Source of the DNA: Muricauda sp. MAR_2010_75
GTDB taxonomy: Bacteria > Bacteroidota > Bacteroidia > Flavobacteriales > Flavobacteriaceae
Direction of reading: 5' to 3'
DNA: 64,000 bases
NCBI RefSeq assembly: GCF_000745185.1
Contig: NZ_JQNJ01000001.1
Span: 3,268,501-3,332,500, forward strand
Below, one piece after another: positions 33,272 to 41,873 of the stretch. The notes under the pieces were generated by a model, which was given only the letters and a program-made list of their open reading frames with translations, was not told the origin of the DNA and did not search any database. Position numbers and translations under genes: made by a program. Each line of letters opens with the position of its first letter. Position 1 is the first letter of the stretch.

Positions 33272-34618
33272 TTAAATAATTTCTAATGCATTTTTAGCTT
33301 CATCGTAGGGTCCTTGTTTTATTTTTTTGTTCAAAGAATACATAAACAATAGAAAGAGTAGGGTATAGACCACAAGGAACAGTATCAGCGAAAATAGTAT
33401 TTGATTGGAAGAAACTTCTTGGGAAAAACCCTCGCTTGTTCTTAAATGGCCGTAGACAATCCATGGCTGTCTGCCCATCTCTGCGGCAAACCATCCCACC
33501 TGATTTGCAATTTGGGGCAAAAGCACGGAGAATGCAAAAATTCGCAGTAGCCATTTTTTATCAAATAGTGTTCCTTTCCAACAGAGATAGCTAGCATATA
33601 GGGTGAGGCCTATCAAAAACATACCAATTGAAATCATGATGTGATAAAATTGAAAAACGGCATTCACCTGACTCGGCCTATCTTCTTCAGGGAATGCATT
33701 TAAGCCCGTCACAGGCTCCTCAAAATCCTGATGCACTAAAAAAGACAGACCGCCAGGCACTTTAATACCTGTCACTTCCTGCGTTTGGTTGTCCACCCAC
33801 CCAAAGAGGTATAAGTCTGCGGGAGCAGAGGGTTCGTAATGCCCTTCCATTGCAGCCAATTTTGCTGGCTGGTTCTCTGCAACACCATCCGCGGAACTAT
33901 GGCCTGATACCAATTGTGTCAACGAGATGACGGTCGCCACCCCCAATGCTATTTTAAATGCCTTTTTCGAGATTTCTATGTATCTGTCTTTTAAAAGGTA
34001 ATACGCATGTACACTTAGGACTAAAAACGCACCTGCCAAAAAGGCTCCTTGCCACACATGAACAATTCTATCAACACTTGAAGGGTTAAAAACCATTGCC
34101 CAAAAATCTGTGACCTCTGCTCTTGCATTAAACCCTTCACCGACGATATGATAACCTGCCGGTGTCTGTTGCCAGCTGTTGGCCACCACAATCCAAACAG
34201 CTGAGAACATAGACCCTAAGAATACCCCAATTGCCGATATAAAATGCACCTTGGGAGACACCCGATTCCATCCAAATATCAAAACCCCTAAAAATGCACT
34301 TTCCAAACCAAAGGCAAATAACCCCTCAGCAGCTAAGGCACTACCAAAAATATCACCTACATACCTAGAGTATACCGCCCAATTGGTCCCAAATTCAAAT
34401 TCCATTATAATTCCGGTAGCCACACCGATACCAAAGGTTATGGCAAATATTTTTAGCCAGAAGCGTGTGAGAACTTCATATTGTTTGTTTCCAGTTTTTA
34501 GGTAAAGTCCCTCCATAATTACCATAATAAGGCCAATACCAATACTAAGGGGTGGATAGATATAATGAAAAGCTACCGTGAAGGCAAATTGTATCCGAGC
34601 GAGAATTTCAGTTTCCAT
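33272..34618 (-). CDS. cydA: Cytochrome bd ubiquinol oxidase subunit I
   Basis: A 448-residue membrane protein. The N-terminus LARIQFAFTVAFHYIYPPLS contains the heme-ligand His; MEFEFGTNWAVYSRYVGDIF is a conserved motif; EMGRQPWIVYGHLRTSEGFS is the quinol-side motif. The length and the short segment between the middle helices indicate the short Q-loop type. It forms the bd oxidase with the cydB product just downstream. A palindromic operator and an excellent -7 box (TACATTTG) lie upstream. Confidence 0.93.
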   Translation of the reverse strand: METEILARIQFAFTVAFHYIYPPLSIGIGLIMVIMEGLYLKTGNKQYEVLTRFWLKIFAITFGIGVATGIIMEFEFGTNWAVYSRYVGDIFGSALAAEGLFAFGLESAFLGVLIFGWNRVSPKVHFISAIGVFLGSMFSAVWIVVANSWQQTPAGYHIVGEGFNARAEVTDFWAMVFNPSSVDRIVHVWQGAFLAGAFLVLSVHAYYLLKDRYIEISKKAFKIALGVATVISLTQLVSGHSSADGVAENQPAKLAAMEGHYEPSAPADLYLFGWVDNQTQEVTGIKVPGGLSFLVHQDFEEPVTGLNAFPEEDRPSQVNAVFQFYHIMISIGMFLIGLTLYASYLCWKGTLFDKKWLLRIFAFSVLLPQIANQVGWFAAEMGRQPWIVYGHLRTSEGFSQEVSSNQILFSLILFLVVYTLLFLLFMYSLNKKIKQGPYDEAKNALEII

Positions 34619-34636
34619 AGCATTGAAAATTTAAAT

Positions 34637-34680
34637 CAAATGTATTTGGCATGGCGTTTATATCAAGTAACCCCAGTTAC
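34637..34680 (-). promoter_or_regulatory. Promoter and palindromic operator of cydAB
   Basis: GTAAC-CCCA-GTTAC at 34,667-34,680 lies 49 bp upstream of the cydA start. On the minus strand TACATTTG at 34,644-34,637 matches the Bacteroidota -7 consensus TAnnTTTG exactly. The palindrome centre is 29.5 bp from the box, as at the other two promoters, which would place it near -42 relative to the expected transcription start. Confidence 0.75.
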
Positions 34681-34704
34681 ATAAAACAGGTAAAAATGAA
34701 TTTT

Positions 34705-36033
34705 TTAAATGAAATCCTTAATGTTTTCACTGAGGTCAAAAATGGTTGTATTCCTAAGTCCACGTTCTAGAATACTGCTTCCCGCCGCACTCCTGTAGCC
34801 ACCTACGCAATGTACCACAATGGGCTTATTTGTAGGTATTTTATTCATAGTATCCCTCAATTTGTTCAAAGGATGTGCAATTGACTGCTCAAAAAACTTT
34901 CCATCATATAGCTCACTTTGGTTTCTAATGTCGACAATAGTATAATCAGATGGGTTGTTCTGAAAATCCTTCAGATTCAAAATGGCGCTTTTTACCAAAT
35001 GTTCCTTACCTAATGTAATGATGGATTGTAATTGTGTTTCGTAACCAATCTTGGATACTCTTTCCAAGATATTAGGTAAATCCTTTGGATTCCCTATAAC
35101 CAAATGAAACGGCTCTTTTGGTGCCACGATTGAGCCCAACCAAGTTTCGAATTTATCATTTTCGGAAACCGCCATGATGTTGATGCTTCCCGGCAGGTGA
35201 CCTTTTTTAAATTCGGATTCATCCCTGACATCCACAATTAAGCCATCCGTATCTGTATTTAATCGAAGGGGTATTTTGGCTAGGGATGTTCTCAGATTTT
35301 TAGGGCCTTGTCTGTTGGTGTCTACATTGAACCCAAAATAAGATGGAATAAAGGGCTGACTATCCAAAATGGTATGTACAAATTCTTCTTTCGATTGTGG
35401 TTGAAATGCCCAGTTGCCCATAATTTCATTACCTAGAGTGCTGCTGTTGTCGGAGCTGAGGTTTTTTCCGCACAAGGATCCCGCGCCATGGGCAGGGTAT
35501 ACCAAGGCTTCATCGGGTAAGTCCTTGAATTTGTTTTGGATGGTTTCGTACATCATTTCGGCCAGTTCTTGACGCCTTGCGGTCATATTTCCTGCGTTTT
35601 CACGTAAATCTGGTCTTCCTACATCCCCAATAAAAAGGGTATCACCAGTAAAGAGTGCGGTTTTTCCATCTTTTTCTGCAACAATGGTAATGCTATCAGG
35701 AGAGTGCCCTGGGGTATTCAAGGCTGAGATTTTGATATTACCTACCATAATGCTTTGGCCTTCATCAAAAGGCTCATATTCATAGTCGGCACCCAAATCT
35801 TTACTGTGATAAATAGGAGCTCCTGTTTCGTTGTGTATTTGCAAATGAGAGCTCACAAAATCGGCATGTGGGTGGGTTTCTATAACCGCGGTTATTTTAG
35901 CATCTTGATCCTTCGCAAAGGCATAATACTGCATCGGATTTCTTTCAGGGTCTATAACGGCCATTTCACCATTGTCCACAATGGCATAGGAATAGTGGGC
36001 CAGGGGTTTGTATTCAAACTGTTTTATTTCCAT
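34705..36033 (-). CDS. Persulfide dioxygenase-like MBL-fold protein with two rhodanese domains
   Basis: A 442-residue protein. Residues 1-230 are a metallo-beta-lactamase fold of the ETHE1 type: THPHADFVSSH (H54, H56, D58, H63), NTPGHSPDSITI, TGDTLFIGDVGRPDLR and YPAHGAGSLCG. Residues about 255-345 are a first rhodanese domain whose active-site Cys is missing (FHLVIGNPKD). Residues about 355-442 are a second rhodanese domain with Cys409 in VVHCVGGYRSAAGSS. ETHE1-like enzymes oxidise glutathione or other persulfides to sulfite, and rhodaneses move sulfane sulfur. The gene follows the peroxiredoxin gene by 53 bp in the same direction. It fits as the step after SQR. Confidence 0.88.
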   Translation of the reverse strand: MEIKQFEYKPLAHYSYAIVDNGEMAVIDPERNPMQYYAFAKDQDAKITAVIETHPHADFVSSHLQIHNETGAPIYHSKDLGADYEYEPFDEGQSIMVGNIKISALNTPGHSPDSITIVAEKDGKTALFTGDTLFIGDVGRPDLRENAGNMTARRQELAEMMYETIQNKFKDLPDEALVYPAHGAGSLCGKNLSSDNSSTLGNEIMGNWAFQPQSKEEFVHTILDSQPFIPSYFGFNVDTNRQGPKNLRTSLAKIPLRLNTDTDGLIVDVRDESEFKKGHLPGSINIMAVSENDKFETWLGSIVAPKEPFHLVIGNPKDLPNILERVSKIGYETQLQSIITLGKEHLVKSAILNLKDFQNNPSDYTIVDIRNQSELYDGKFFEQSIAHPLNKLRDTMNKIPTNKPIVVHCVGGYRSAAGSSILERGLRNTTIFDLSENIKDFI

Positions 36034-36086
36034 AGAATAATGTTTTTAAGGGCACCTTAAATGCAAGATGCCCATGATGAAAATTA

Positions 36087-36752
36087 TTAAATTGTTTTTT
36101 TAGCCAAGTACCAATCCACTTTTTCCAAGGAATCATCTTCCAAACGCGCATTCAGTTCATCCAAGGTTTTTGGAGCACCCACAATTACCTTATCTCCTTT
36201 TTTCCAATCCAATGGCATAGCTACTTTATGCTCATCAGAAGTTTGAAGGGCCTCCAAAGCTCTTAGAATCTCGTCCATGTTACGTCCAACATTCAATGGA
36301 TAGTACATGATCAACCTAATTTTTTTGGAAGGGTCGATAAAGAATACCGCCCTAACTGCGGCAGTTTCGCTCTCATTGGGTTGAAGCATTCCGTATAATT
36401 TGGAAACCTTCATATCCAAATCAGCAATAATCGGAAAATCGAAATAAACACCCGTGTTTTCCCTAACACTATGCACCCAACCCAAATGGGCGTGGATACT
36501 GTCGATGCTTAAACCAAGAAGTTCGGTGTTCAAAGCGTCGAATTCTGGTTTTCTTTGTGCAAATCCACTCATTTCGGTAGTGCATACAGGTGTAAAATCT
36601 GCGGGGTGTGAGAACATCACGGTCCATTTATCCTTGGCAAATTCTGAGAACTTAATTTTACCTTTTGTGGTCACAGCTTCAAAATCGGGTGCAAAATCCC
36701 CGATTCGGGGCATCTGATTTACTTTTTCCTTTTCTACATAAGAGTTTTCCAT
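36087..36752 (-). CDS. 1-Cys peroxiredoxin (Prx6-type)
   Basis: A 221-residue protein. The peroxidatic Cys is in SHPADFTPVCTTEMSGFA, and the extended C-terminal part (MPLDWKKGDKVIVG, then LEKVDWYLAKKT) is typical of the Prx6 subgroup, which reduces peroxides with one active Cys. The gene is first in a unit with the persulfide dioxygenase-like gene and is preceded by the shared operator. Co-expression with sulfide genes suggests it deals with peroxides or with oxidised sulfur species formed during sulfide oxidation. Confidence 0.92.
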   Translation of the reverse strand: MENSYVEKEKVNQMPRIGDFAPDFEAVTTKGKIKFSEFAKDKWTVMFSHPADFTPVCTTEMSGFAQRKPEFDALNTELLGLSIDSIHAHLGWVHSVRENTGVYFDFPIIADLDMKVSKLYGMLQPNESETAAVRAVFFIDPSKKIRLIMYYPLNVGRNMDEILRALEALQTSDEHKVAMPLDWKKGDKVIVGAPKTLDELNARLEDDSLEKVDWYLAKKTI

Positions 36753-36790
36753 AATAATATAAGTATAATTTATTATAATTATTTTAATGA

Positions 36791-36834
36791 TAAAATTAAT
36801 CTATTGTTATGGTGATGGCAGTAACGTATGTTAC
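36791..36834 (-). promoter_or_regulatory. Promoter and palindromic operator of the peroxiredoxin unit
   Basis: GTAAC-GTAT-GTTAC at 36,821-36,834 lies 69 bp upstream of the start. On the minus strand a box TAATTTTA at 36,798-36,791 sits exactly 29.5 bp from the palindrome centre, the same spacing as for sqr and cydA. The box departs from TAnnTTTG only in the last base. Confidence 0.65.
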
Positions 36835-37099
36835 ACAAACTTTTTTCTGATTGTTAATCAATCAGTAAGCAGGGTGGAACGGGAACTTAAAAAAATCAAG
36901 GGGTAACAGCGCATTTGAGGAAAAGGTTGACATTACGAAATAACGTTACTGTTTTTAAATGACAACTTATGTATTTGAGAGTATCTTATTATGCAATAAA
37001 TCTCTTGAATCCTTTTTTAAAGAAACTCTTGATAAATATTTCTTTTAATATTTTATGATTAGATTTGCTGTTTACGAAAGGAGATTGCTCATAGTAGTC

Positions 37100-37114
37100 T
37101 GTAATTCGGTTAGT
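37100..37114 (+). repeat. 15-bp repeat, right copy (putative integrase arm site)
   Basis: TGTAATTCGGTTAGT matches 28,280-28,294 exactly and lies 52 bp inside the right att repeat. Confidence 0.5.
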
Positions 37115-37166
37115 GACAAAACATCAGCAAGGAAAAAGCTAGTAAAAATAAGGGATAGCGAATGGA

Positions 37167-37188
37167 GTTCGAATCCTTCCGCGATCAC
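37167..37188 (+). repeat. Right copy of 22-bp direct repeat (tRNA 3' end; putative att core)
   Basis: Identical to 28,152-28,173. Here the acceptor strand CGCGATC and discriminator A are followed by CCA (37,188-37,190), as in a real tRNA gene end, and 10 bp later by a terminator. The upstream T-stem strand is not matched (GGAGTTCG in place of GAAGGTTCG), so only the 3' end of the tRNA is present. Confidence 0.75.
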
Positions 37189-37200
37189 CAGTAATCATAG

Positions 37201-37238
37201 GGCCTCAGAGAGTTTCTCTTTCTGAGGCCTGTTTTTTT
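37201..37238 (+). terminator. Intrinsic terminator after the tRNA end
   Basis: Arms GGCCTCAGA and TCTGAGGCC (9 bp, perfect) with an 11-base loop, followed by TGTTTTTTT. It probably was the terminator of the tRNA gene that served as integration target. Confidence 0.85.
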
Positions 37239-37405
37239 GCAAACAATTTGCAAAACCTTTATGATTTAAAAGTTATTCATTCAATATAGTTATATCATGA
37301 CAGTTCTATCATGAATTTTTCAGCGAAACATCGGGTATAAGAACTAAATGCCATAATTGGGCTGAGATCAAAATTTAATTAGGCGTTATTTCATACTTTT
37401 ATTCA

Positions 37406-40400
37406 ATGTGGCACAACAAACATATTGCAACTGTTGTCTTGATGGTATATGGATTACTTTTTTATCCAAACTTGTACTGTAAAAACTCCTTGAATTCCTT
37501 AATTTATCAGCAATTACCAATATCAATAGATAATCCTTCCCCAAAGCCAGAGTATGTTTTGGAGCAGTTGGATAATACCTCTGGGATTTCACATAGTTCT
37601 GTCAACACTGTTTTTCAAGACTCGGACAATCTACTCTGGTTGGGTACTTGGGATGGCTTGAATAGATATGATGGGCGTACCTTCAAAGTGTTTAGGCCGG
37701 AAATCAACAATGATTTTTCCTTGAGCAATCAGGTTGTATTGAAGGTTACCGAAGATGAACACGGAAATATTTGGGTGTTGACCATGCATGGGATAAGCCG
37801 TTATGATAAACACACAGGCAATTTTGATCGTTTTTATTTTTCAAAAAAGGATAAGGCCACATTGACGGATACCGAGTTCAACATGGCATTGTCACCCGAC
37901 AAGCAACTTTTTGCCTATGCCAAAGAATGGGGAATAGGTGTGTTTGATGGGGATGCCTTTCAAAAAATTTGGGAAGACACATTGTTGGAGTCATCAATTG
38001 TGCAGATGAAGTTTTTGGAAAAAGATAAGCTCCTCATTTTGGATGCATCGGGTCAACTATCAACCCTCCAACTTCAAAGGGAAACTGGAATAGTTAGGAC
38101 TATGGGCCACTCCATAATCGCCGAAGATATCCTCAATTTCGAAACTCTTGGTAATGGAAGCATACTTGTAGTTGATTTCGATGGTACATCATTCATCTTT
38201 TCGATTGATGGTCCAAGACTGGAAAGACTCAATATTGACAAGCCTTGTTCAATAGTAGGCAATGTACAAGAAGGGGTGGTCATATCCACTGGATTTGATC
38301 ATTATTTGGTTGGGTTAGATCATAAGCTTTCAGTTCCAAAATGGTTGGATATGCTAAAAGGGAACAAACTGACCACTCTCTTTCATGGATCGGAGGGCAT
38401 TTATTGGGCAGCTACTGATGGTGAAGGAGTTTTTAAGGTACACCCTAAAAGTAAATCCTTCTATGGAGTGTCAAGTCAACAAGTGCCTGATTTTGAAGGG
38501 ACAATTGTTCGTTCATTTCTTCAAATACCGAAGCATTCCCTATGGGTGGGGACCAAAGGGAACGGCGTATTTCGTTTTCAGCCTGATTTTTTGGATACCG
38601 AAACAAACGGATTCTCTTATGAGAACCTCAACCAGGGCAATAGCTCAATCAACAATGCTGTTTATTCCCTGCTTGTTACCAAGGATAGCCTATTGCTCAT
38701 GGGTACAGATGGACAAGGTCTTTCATTGTTTGATTTGAAAAAAGATAAATTGATAGCTTGGGAAGATGTGGATGGGGTTCCTGGGCAGCCTCGATTCAAG
38801 TCCGTATATGCATTGTACCAAGACGAAGACGGGATTGTTTGGGCAGGCACCAGCGGGTATGGTGTTGTCCGACTTAAAATGAAACGAACCGATGATGGCG
38901 CTACATTGGAAAGTTTCGACCAATATATGGGAAACCGTGGAACAGAGGGGGAAATTAGCAGCAACATAATCTTCTCGATTGTACCAAGAGATGAACATTC
39001 GTTATGGATTGGAACACGTTTAGGGGGATTGAACCTCTTTAATAAGGAAAAAGGGACCTTTGAGGTGTATCGGCATGAGGGGGAAAATCCAAACAGTCTT
39101 TCAAATAATGACATATTGTGCATGCATAAGACCAATGATGGAGATTTGTGGATAGGCACAAGTTTTGGTCTCAACGTGTACAAAGGGGAGGGCACTTTTG
39201 CCCATTATACCGTAAATGAAGGATTGCCCAGCAACACCATACATGGGATCACTTCAGACACAGAGGGAAATCTATGGGTGAGCACAAATTACGGATTGTC
39301 CAAATTGGATGTTCATGAACAAGTTTTTTACAACTATACCAAAGAAGAAGGACTTCAGGACAATGAGTTTGGCGATGGTGCCGCCTATTCAGGGGTGGAT
39401 TATATTTTTATGGGTGGCCGAAAGGGTTTTAATTATTTTATGCCTGAGCAAATAAATGTTTCGGAAAAAGTACCGAACCTGTTCATAGACAGAATCATTG
39501 GACAGGATGGAAGTGAACCATATTATAGAAACTTGGTAATAAGCCCGGAAGAGGGCTCCGCTCCTGTTATTAAATTGAAGCACGATCAAAACTTTCTCAA
39601 CATCGAATTTTCCGCCCTCACTTTTATCAATAATAAAAAGTGTAGTTATGCATATCAATTGCAACGATTTGACCCAGAGTGGAACCAAATCGGAACACGT
39701 ACCAATCTTTCCTTTACCAATATCCCACCCGGAAAATATTCATTGTGGCTCAAGTGGACCAATGGGGATGGGGTATGGAGTGCCCCAGTAGAAGCGGCAC
39801 AGTTTCAGATTGCCCCGATATTTTGGCGTTCGGGCCTTGCTTGGACACTTTATGTATTGCTTTTTATCCTCTTTGTTCTTTTTGTTTTGGGCTATTATCA
39901 GAAAAGACAGTCCCTGCAACGCAGTATCCTTATAAGAAAACGGGAAGAAGAAGCCCATGAGAACAAACTTGACTTCTTTACCAATGTTGCCCATGAGTTA
40001 CAGACACCTTTGACGTTGATGGTGGCGCCGATCCAACGCCTAGGGGAAACAATGCATTTTGATAACAAGGCAGGGAAGTATTTTGAAATGGTAAAGAAGA
40101 ATACTTCCAGACTGCTTTTTCTGACCCATCAGATTTTGGAGTTTCGAAAAGCGGAAGATGGTCATTTAAATATAAAAAAGGAATATTTTGATCTGGTCAA
40201 TTTGGCAGAACAGATAGCGGAACTTTTTGATGAACTCGCTCTAAAAAAGAACATCAACTATGTAGTGGACCTTCCCAAAAATCTTATGGGGTGGTTTGAC
40301 AAAGATCTATTGGAGAAAATTATTTTCAATCTTCTTTCCAATGCCTTTAAATACACTCCGGTAAAGGGTTTGATCAAACTGGAAATAAAAATAGTGGAAC

Positions 40401-41599
40401 TTGGAGACACAAAAAGGTTGGAACTGAATATTACCAATTCCGGTGATGGGATTCCCAAGGAAAAGTTGAAACAGATCTTTGAAAAATTTTATTTGTTGGA
40501 GCAGGATAAGGAAGTGGGGGCCAATATGTTCAGAACAGGGATAGGGCTTGCATACACCAAAAAATTAGTACAACTTTTGGAGGGCAGTATTTCTGTGGCA
40601 AGTAGTCCAGGAAAAACCACCACTTTTCATGTGGACTTTCCTTGTAACAACAAGGATGTACCCGAAGCTGAGGTTGTGGCCAAATCATTTACGATTTCCC
40701 CCCATCTTAAAAATATTGCCGATCAAGGAAAGGAGGAAAAGGGGATGGGAACCCTAAGCCATAAGCTGGATACGCTGGAGCAATTCAGCAACAAAGGAGA
40801 GAAATATATTCTTTTGGTGGAAGATGATCCTGAAGTACAGAATCTTTTGGAAGAATTGTTGGGGGACACGTATTATGTGCGCATGGCGACACATGGAAAA
40901 GAGGCTCTTGAGGAACTCAAAAACAGGGAACCAGATCTAATTGTGAGCGATGTCATGATGCCAATTATGGACGGCGTAGAGCTCTGTAAGCGGGTAAAGG
41001 GAAATCTCGATACTTGCCATATCCCTTTTATCATGCTAACGGCCAAAGACTCTATCAAAAATAAACTGGAAGGCATAGATAGTGGTGCAAATGATTATAT
41101 ATCAAAGCCCTTCCACCCAGATTACCTATTGTTGAGGATTCAAAAATTATTGGAAGAAAGGGAGCGCATTCAAAAGCATTTTTTACAGGGATCACCATTT
41201 GAAGATTTGGTCGGGCTGGCCACAGAAGATGAAGACCGTGTCTTTATTGAGGAGCTCATTGCTTTGGTAAATGACAATTTGGATAATGAAAAGCTCCAAA
41301 GTAGTTTTTTGGAACAAGAGTTGGGCATAAGTACCTCCAAGCTCTATAGGAAAACTAAGGAACTGATGGGCTTTTCCCCCGGTGATCTTATCAGGACCAT
41401 GCGTTTGCGCCATGCCTCCCAACTACTACAAAAAACCAATTTAACGGTATCGGAAGTGTGTTTTCGTTCTGGCTTTAATAATAGGTCCTATTTTCATCGG
41501 GAATTCAAGAAATTATATCAAAAAACACCAAAAGATTTCCAATTGTTCCATAAGAGGAGCATAGATGAACAAGCAACCACACAAATACCTTCATCATAA
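37406..41599 (+). CDS. Hybrid two-component system regulator (HTCS) of the polysaccharide locus
   Basis: A 1397-residue protein. It starts with a signal or anchor segment (residues 8-25), then about 14 short beta-propeller repeats of the Reg_prop type (LWLGTWDGLNRYDG, LWIGTRLGGLNLF, LWVSTNYGLSKLD), a Y_Y_Y domain (about 715-790) and one membrane helix (about 805-830). The cytoplasmic part has a histidine kinase (VAHELQTPLTLMV with the phospho-His, ATPase motifs near 960-1060), a receiver domain (ILLVEDDPEV and DLIVSDVMMPIMDG, about 1130-1240) and an AraC-type DNA-binding end (VSEVCFRSGFNNRSYFHREF). Such fused sensors detect oligosaccharides and switch on the adjacent SusC/D genes. Confidence 0.95.
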   Translation: MWHNKHIATVVLMVYGLLFYPNLYCKNSLNSLIYQQLPISIDNPSPKPEYVLEQLDNTSGISHSSVNTVFQDSDNLLWLGTWDGLNRYDGRTFKVFRPEINNDFSLSNQVVLKVTEDEHGNIWVLTMHGISRYDKHTGNFDRFYFSKKDKATLTDTEFNMALSPDKQLFAYAKEWGIGVFDGDAFQKIWEDTLLESSIVQMKFLEKDKLLILDASGQLSTLQLQRETGIVRTMGHSIIAEDILNFETLGNGSILVVDFDGTSFIFSIDGPRLERLNIDKPCSIVGNVQEGVVISTGFDHYLVGLDHKLSVPKWLDMLKGNKLTTLFHGSEGIYWAATDGEGVFKVHPKSKSFYGVSSQQVPDFEGTIVRSFLQIPKHSLWVGTKGNGVFRFQPDFLDTETNGFSYENLNQGNSSINNAVYSLLVTKDSLLLMGTDGQGLSLFDLKKDKLIAWEDVDGVPGQPRFKSVYALYQDEDGIVWAGTSGYGVVRLKMKRTDDGATLESFDQYMGNRGTEGEISSNIIFSIVPRDEHSLWIGTRLGGLNLFNKEKGTFEVYRHEGENPNSLSNNDILCMHKTNDGDLWIGTSFGLNVYKGEGTFAHYTVNEGLPSNTIHGITSDTEGNLWVSTNYGLSKLDVHEQVFYNYTKEEGLQDNEFGDGAAYSGVDYIFMGGRKGFNYFMPEQINVSEKVPNLFIDRIIGQDGSEPYYRNLVISPEEGSAPVIKLKHDQNFLNIEFSALTFINNKKCSYAYQLQRFDPEWNQIGTRTNLSFTNIPPGKYSLWLKWTNGDGVWSAPVEAAQFQIAPIFWRSGLAWTLYVLLFILFVLFVLGYYQKRQSLQRSILIRKREEEAHENKLDFFTNVAHELQTPLTLMVAPIQRLGETMHFDNKAGKYFEMVKKNTSRLLFLTHQILEFRKAEDGHLNIKKEYFDLVNLAEQIAELFDELALKKNINYVVDLPKNLMGWFDKDLLEKIIFNLLSNAFKYTPVKGLIKLEIKIVELGDTKRLELNITNSGDGIPKEKLKQIFEKFYLLEQDKEVGANMFRTGIGLAYTKKLVQLLEGSISVASSPGKTTTFHVDFPCNNKDVPEAEVVAKSFTISPHLKNIADQGKEEKGMGTLSHKLDTLEQFSNKGEKYILLVEDDPEVQNLLEELLGDTYYVRMATHGKEALEELKNREPDLIVSDVMMPIMDGVELCKRVKGNLDTCHIPFIMLTAKDSIKNKLEGIDSGANDYISKPFHPDYLLLRIQKLLEERERIQKHFLQGSPFEDLVGLATEDEDRVFIEELIALVNDNLDNEKLQSSFLEQELGISTSKLYRKTKELMGFSPGDLIRTMRLRHASQLLQKTNLTVSEVCFRSGFNNRSYFHREFKKLYQKTPKDFQLFHKRSIDEQATTQIPSS

Positions 41600-41873
41600 A
41601 CTATGCAACCATCCTGCAACAACTACAAAGTTTAGGTATATCATTTCTATATAAAAAAAGTTGGTGACAAAGGCCTTCTATTGGAACAATAAGCCACCCT
41701 TTGTATTTATCTATCTGATATTAAGAGATATAAAAGGAAGTGTACACTTTTGGAAGTATTGTGCACACCCTGGTACAAGACCCCTCTATATATTTGAATA
41801 GGTTGAGAATTTCACAAATTACCAACTGCTTAAATGCACATTAACAAACTTAAACAAACTAATATTGCGAAAA
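41600..41873. other. Intergenic leader of the SusC/SusD operon
   Basis: About 274 bases of AT-rich DNA without a gene. The promoter of the SusC operon and the HTCS target site should lie here. I did not find a convincing inverted or direct repeat for the regulator. The leader close to the ATG is A-rich with repeated AAACTTAAACAAACTAA-like sequence, as is common before Bacteroidota genes. Confidence 0.4.

Larger units (their letters stand above)
28152..37188. mobile_element. Genomic island carrying sulfide-oxidation and cytochrome bd genes
   Basis: A segment of about 9.0 kb between two identical 22-bp direct repeats derived from a tRNA 3' end. A tyrosine integrase sits just inside the left repeat and reads inward. 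The cargo (sulfide:quinone oxidoreductase, cydB, cydA, MBL/rhodanese protein, peroxiredoxin) is all on the opposite strand and forms a coherent pathway. A 15-bp repeat (TGTAATTCGGTTAGT) also occurs near both ends. The right repeat continues into an encoded CCA and a terminator, so that end looks like the original chromosomal tRNA end. No mobilization genes are present. The DNA evidence is direct; current mobility is unproven. Confidence 0.65.
36753..37405. other. Intergenic region holding the right end of the sulfide island
   Basis: About 650 bases. From left to right it holds the peroxiredoxin promoter and operator (36,791-36,834), AT-rich DNA with a short palindrome TAACGTTA near 36,942, the right copy of the 15-bp repeat (37,100-37,114), the right att repeat with encoded CCA (37,167-37,190), a strong terminator (37,201-37,238) and the leader of the HTCS gene. 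No protein gene is seen. Confidence 0.65.

Noticed and set aside
36901..36960. TAACGTTA palindrome and nearby GTAAC sequences as further copies of the sulfide-island operator
   Set aside because: The half-sites are not separated by four bases and no -7 box lies at the 29.5-bp distance seen for the three accepted sites.
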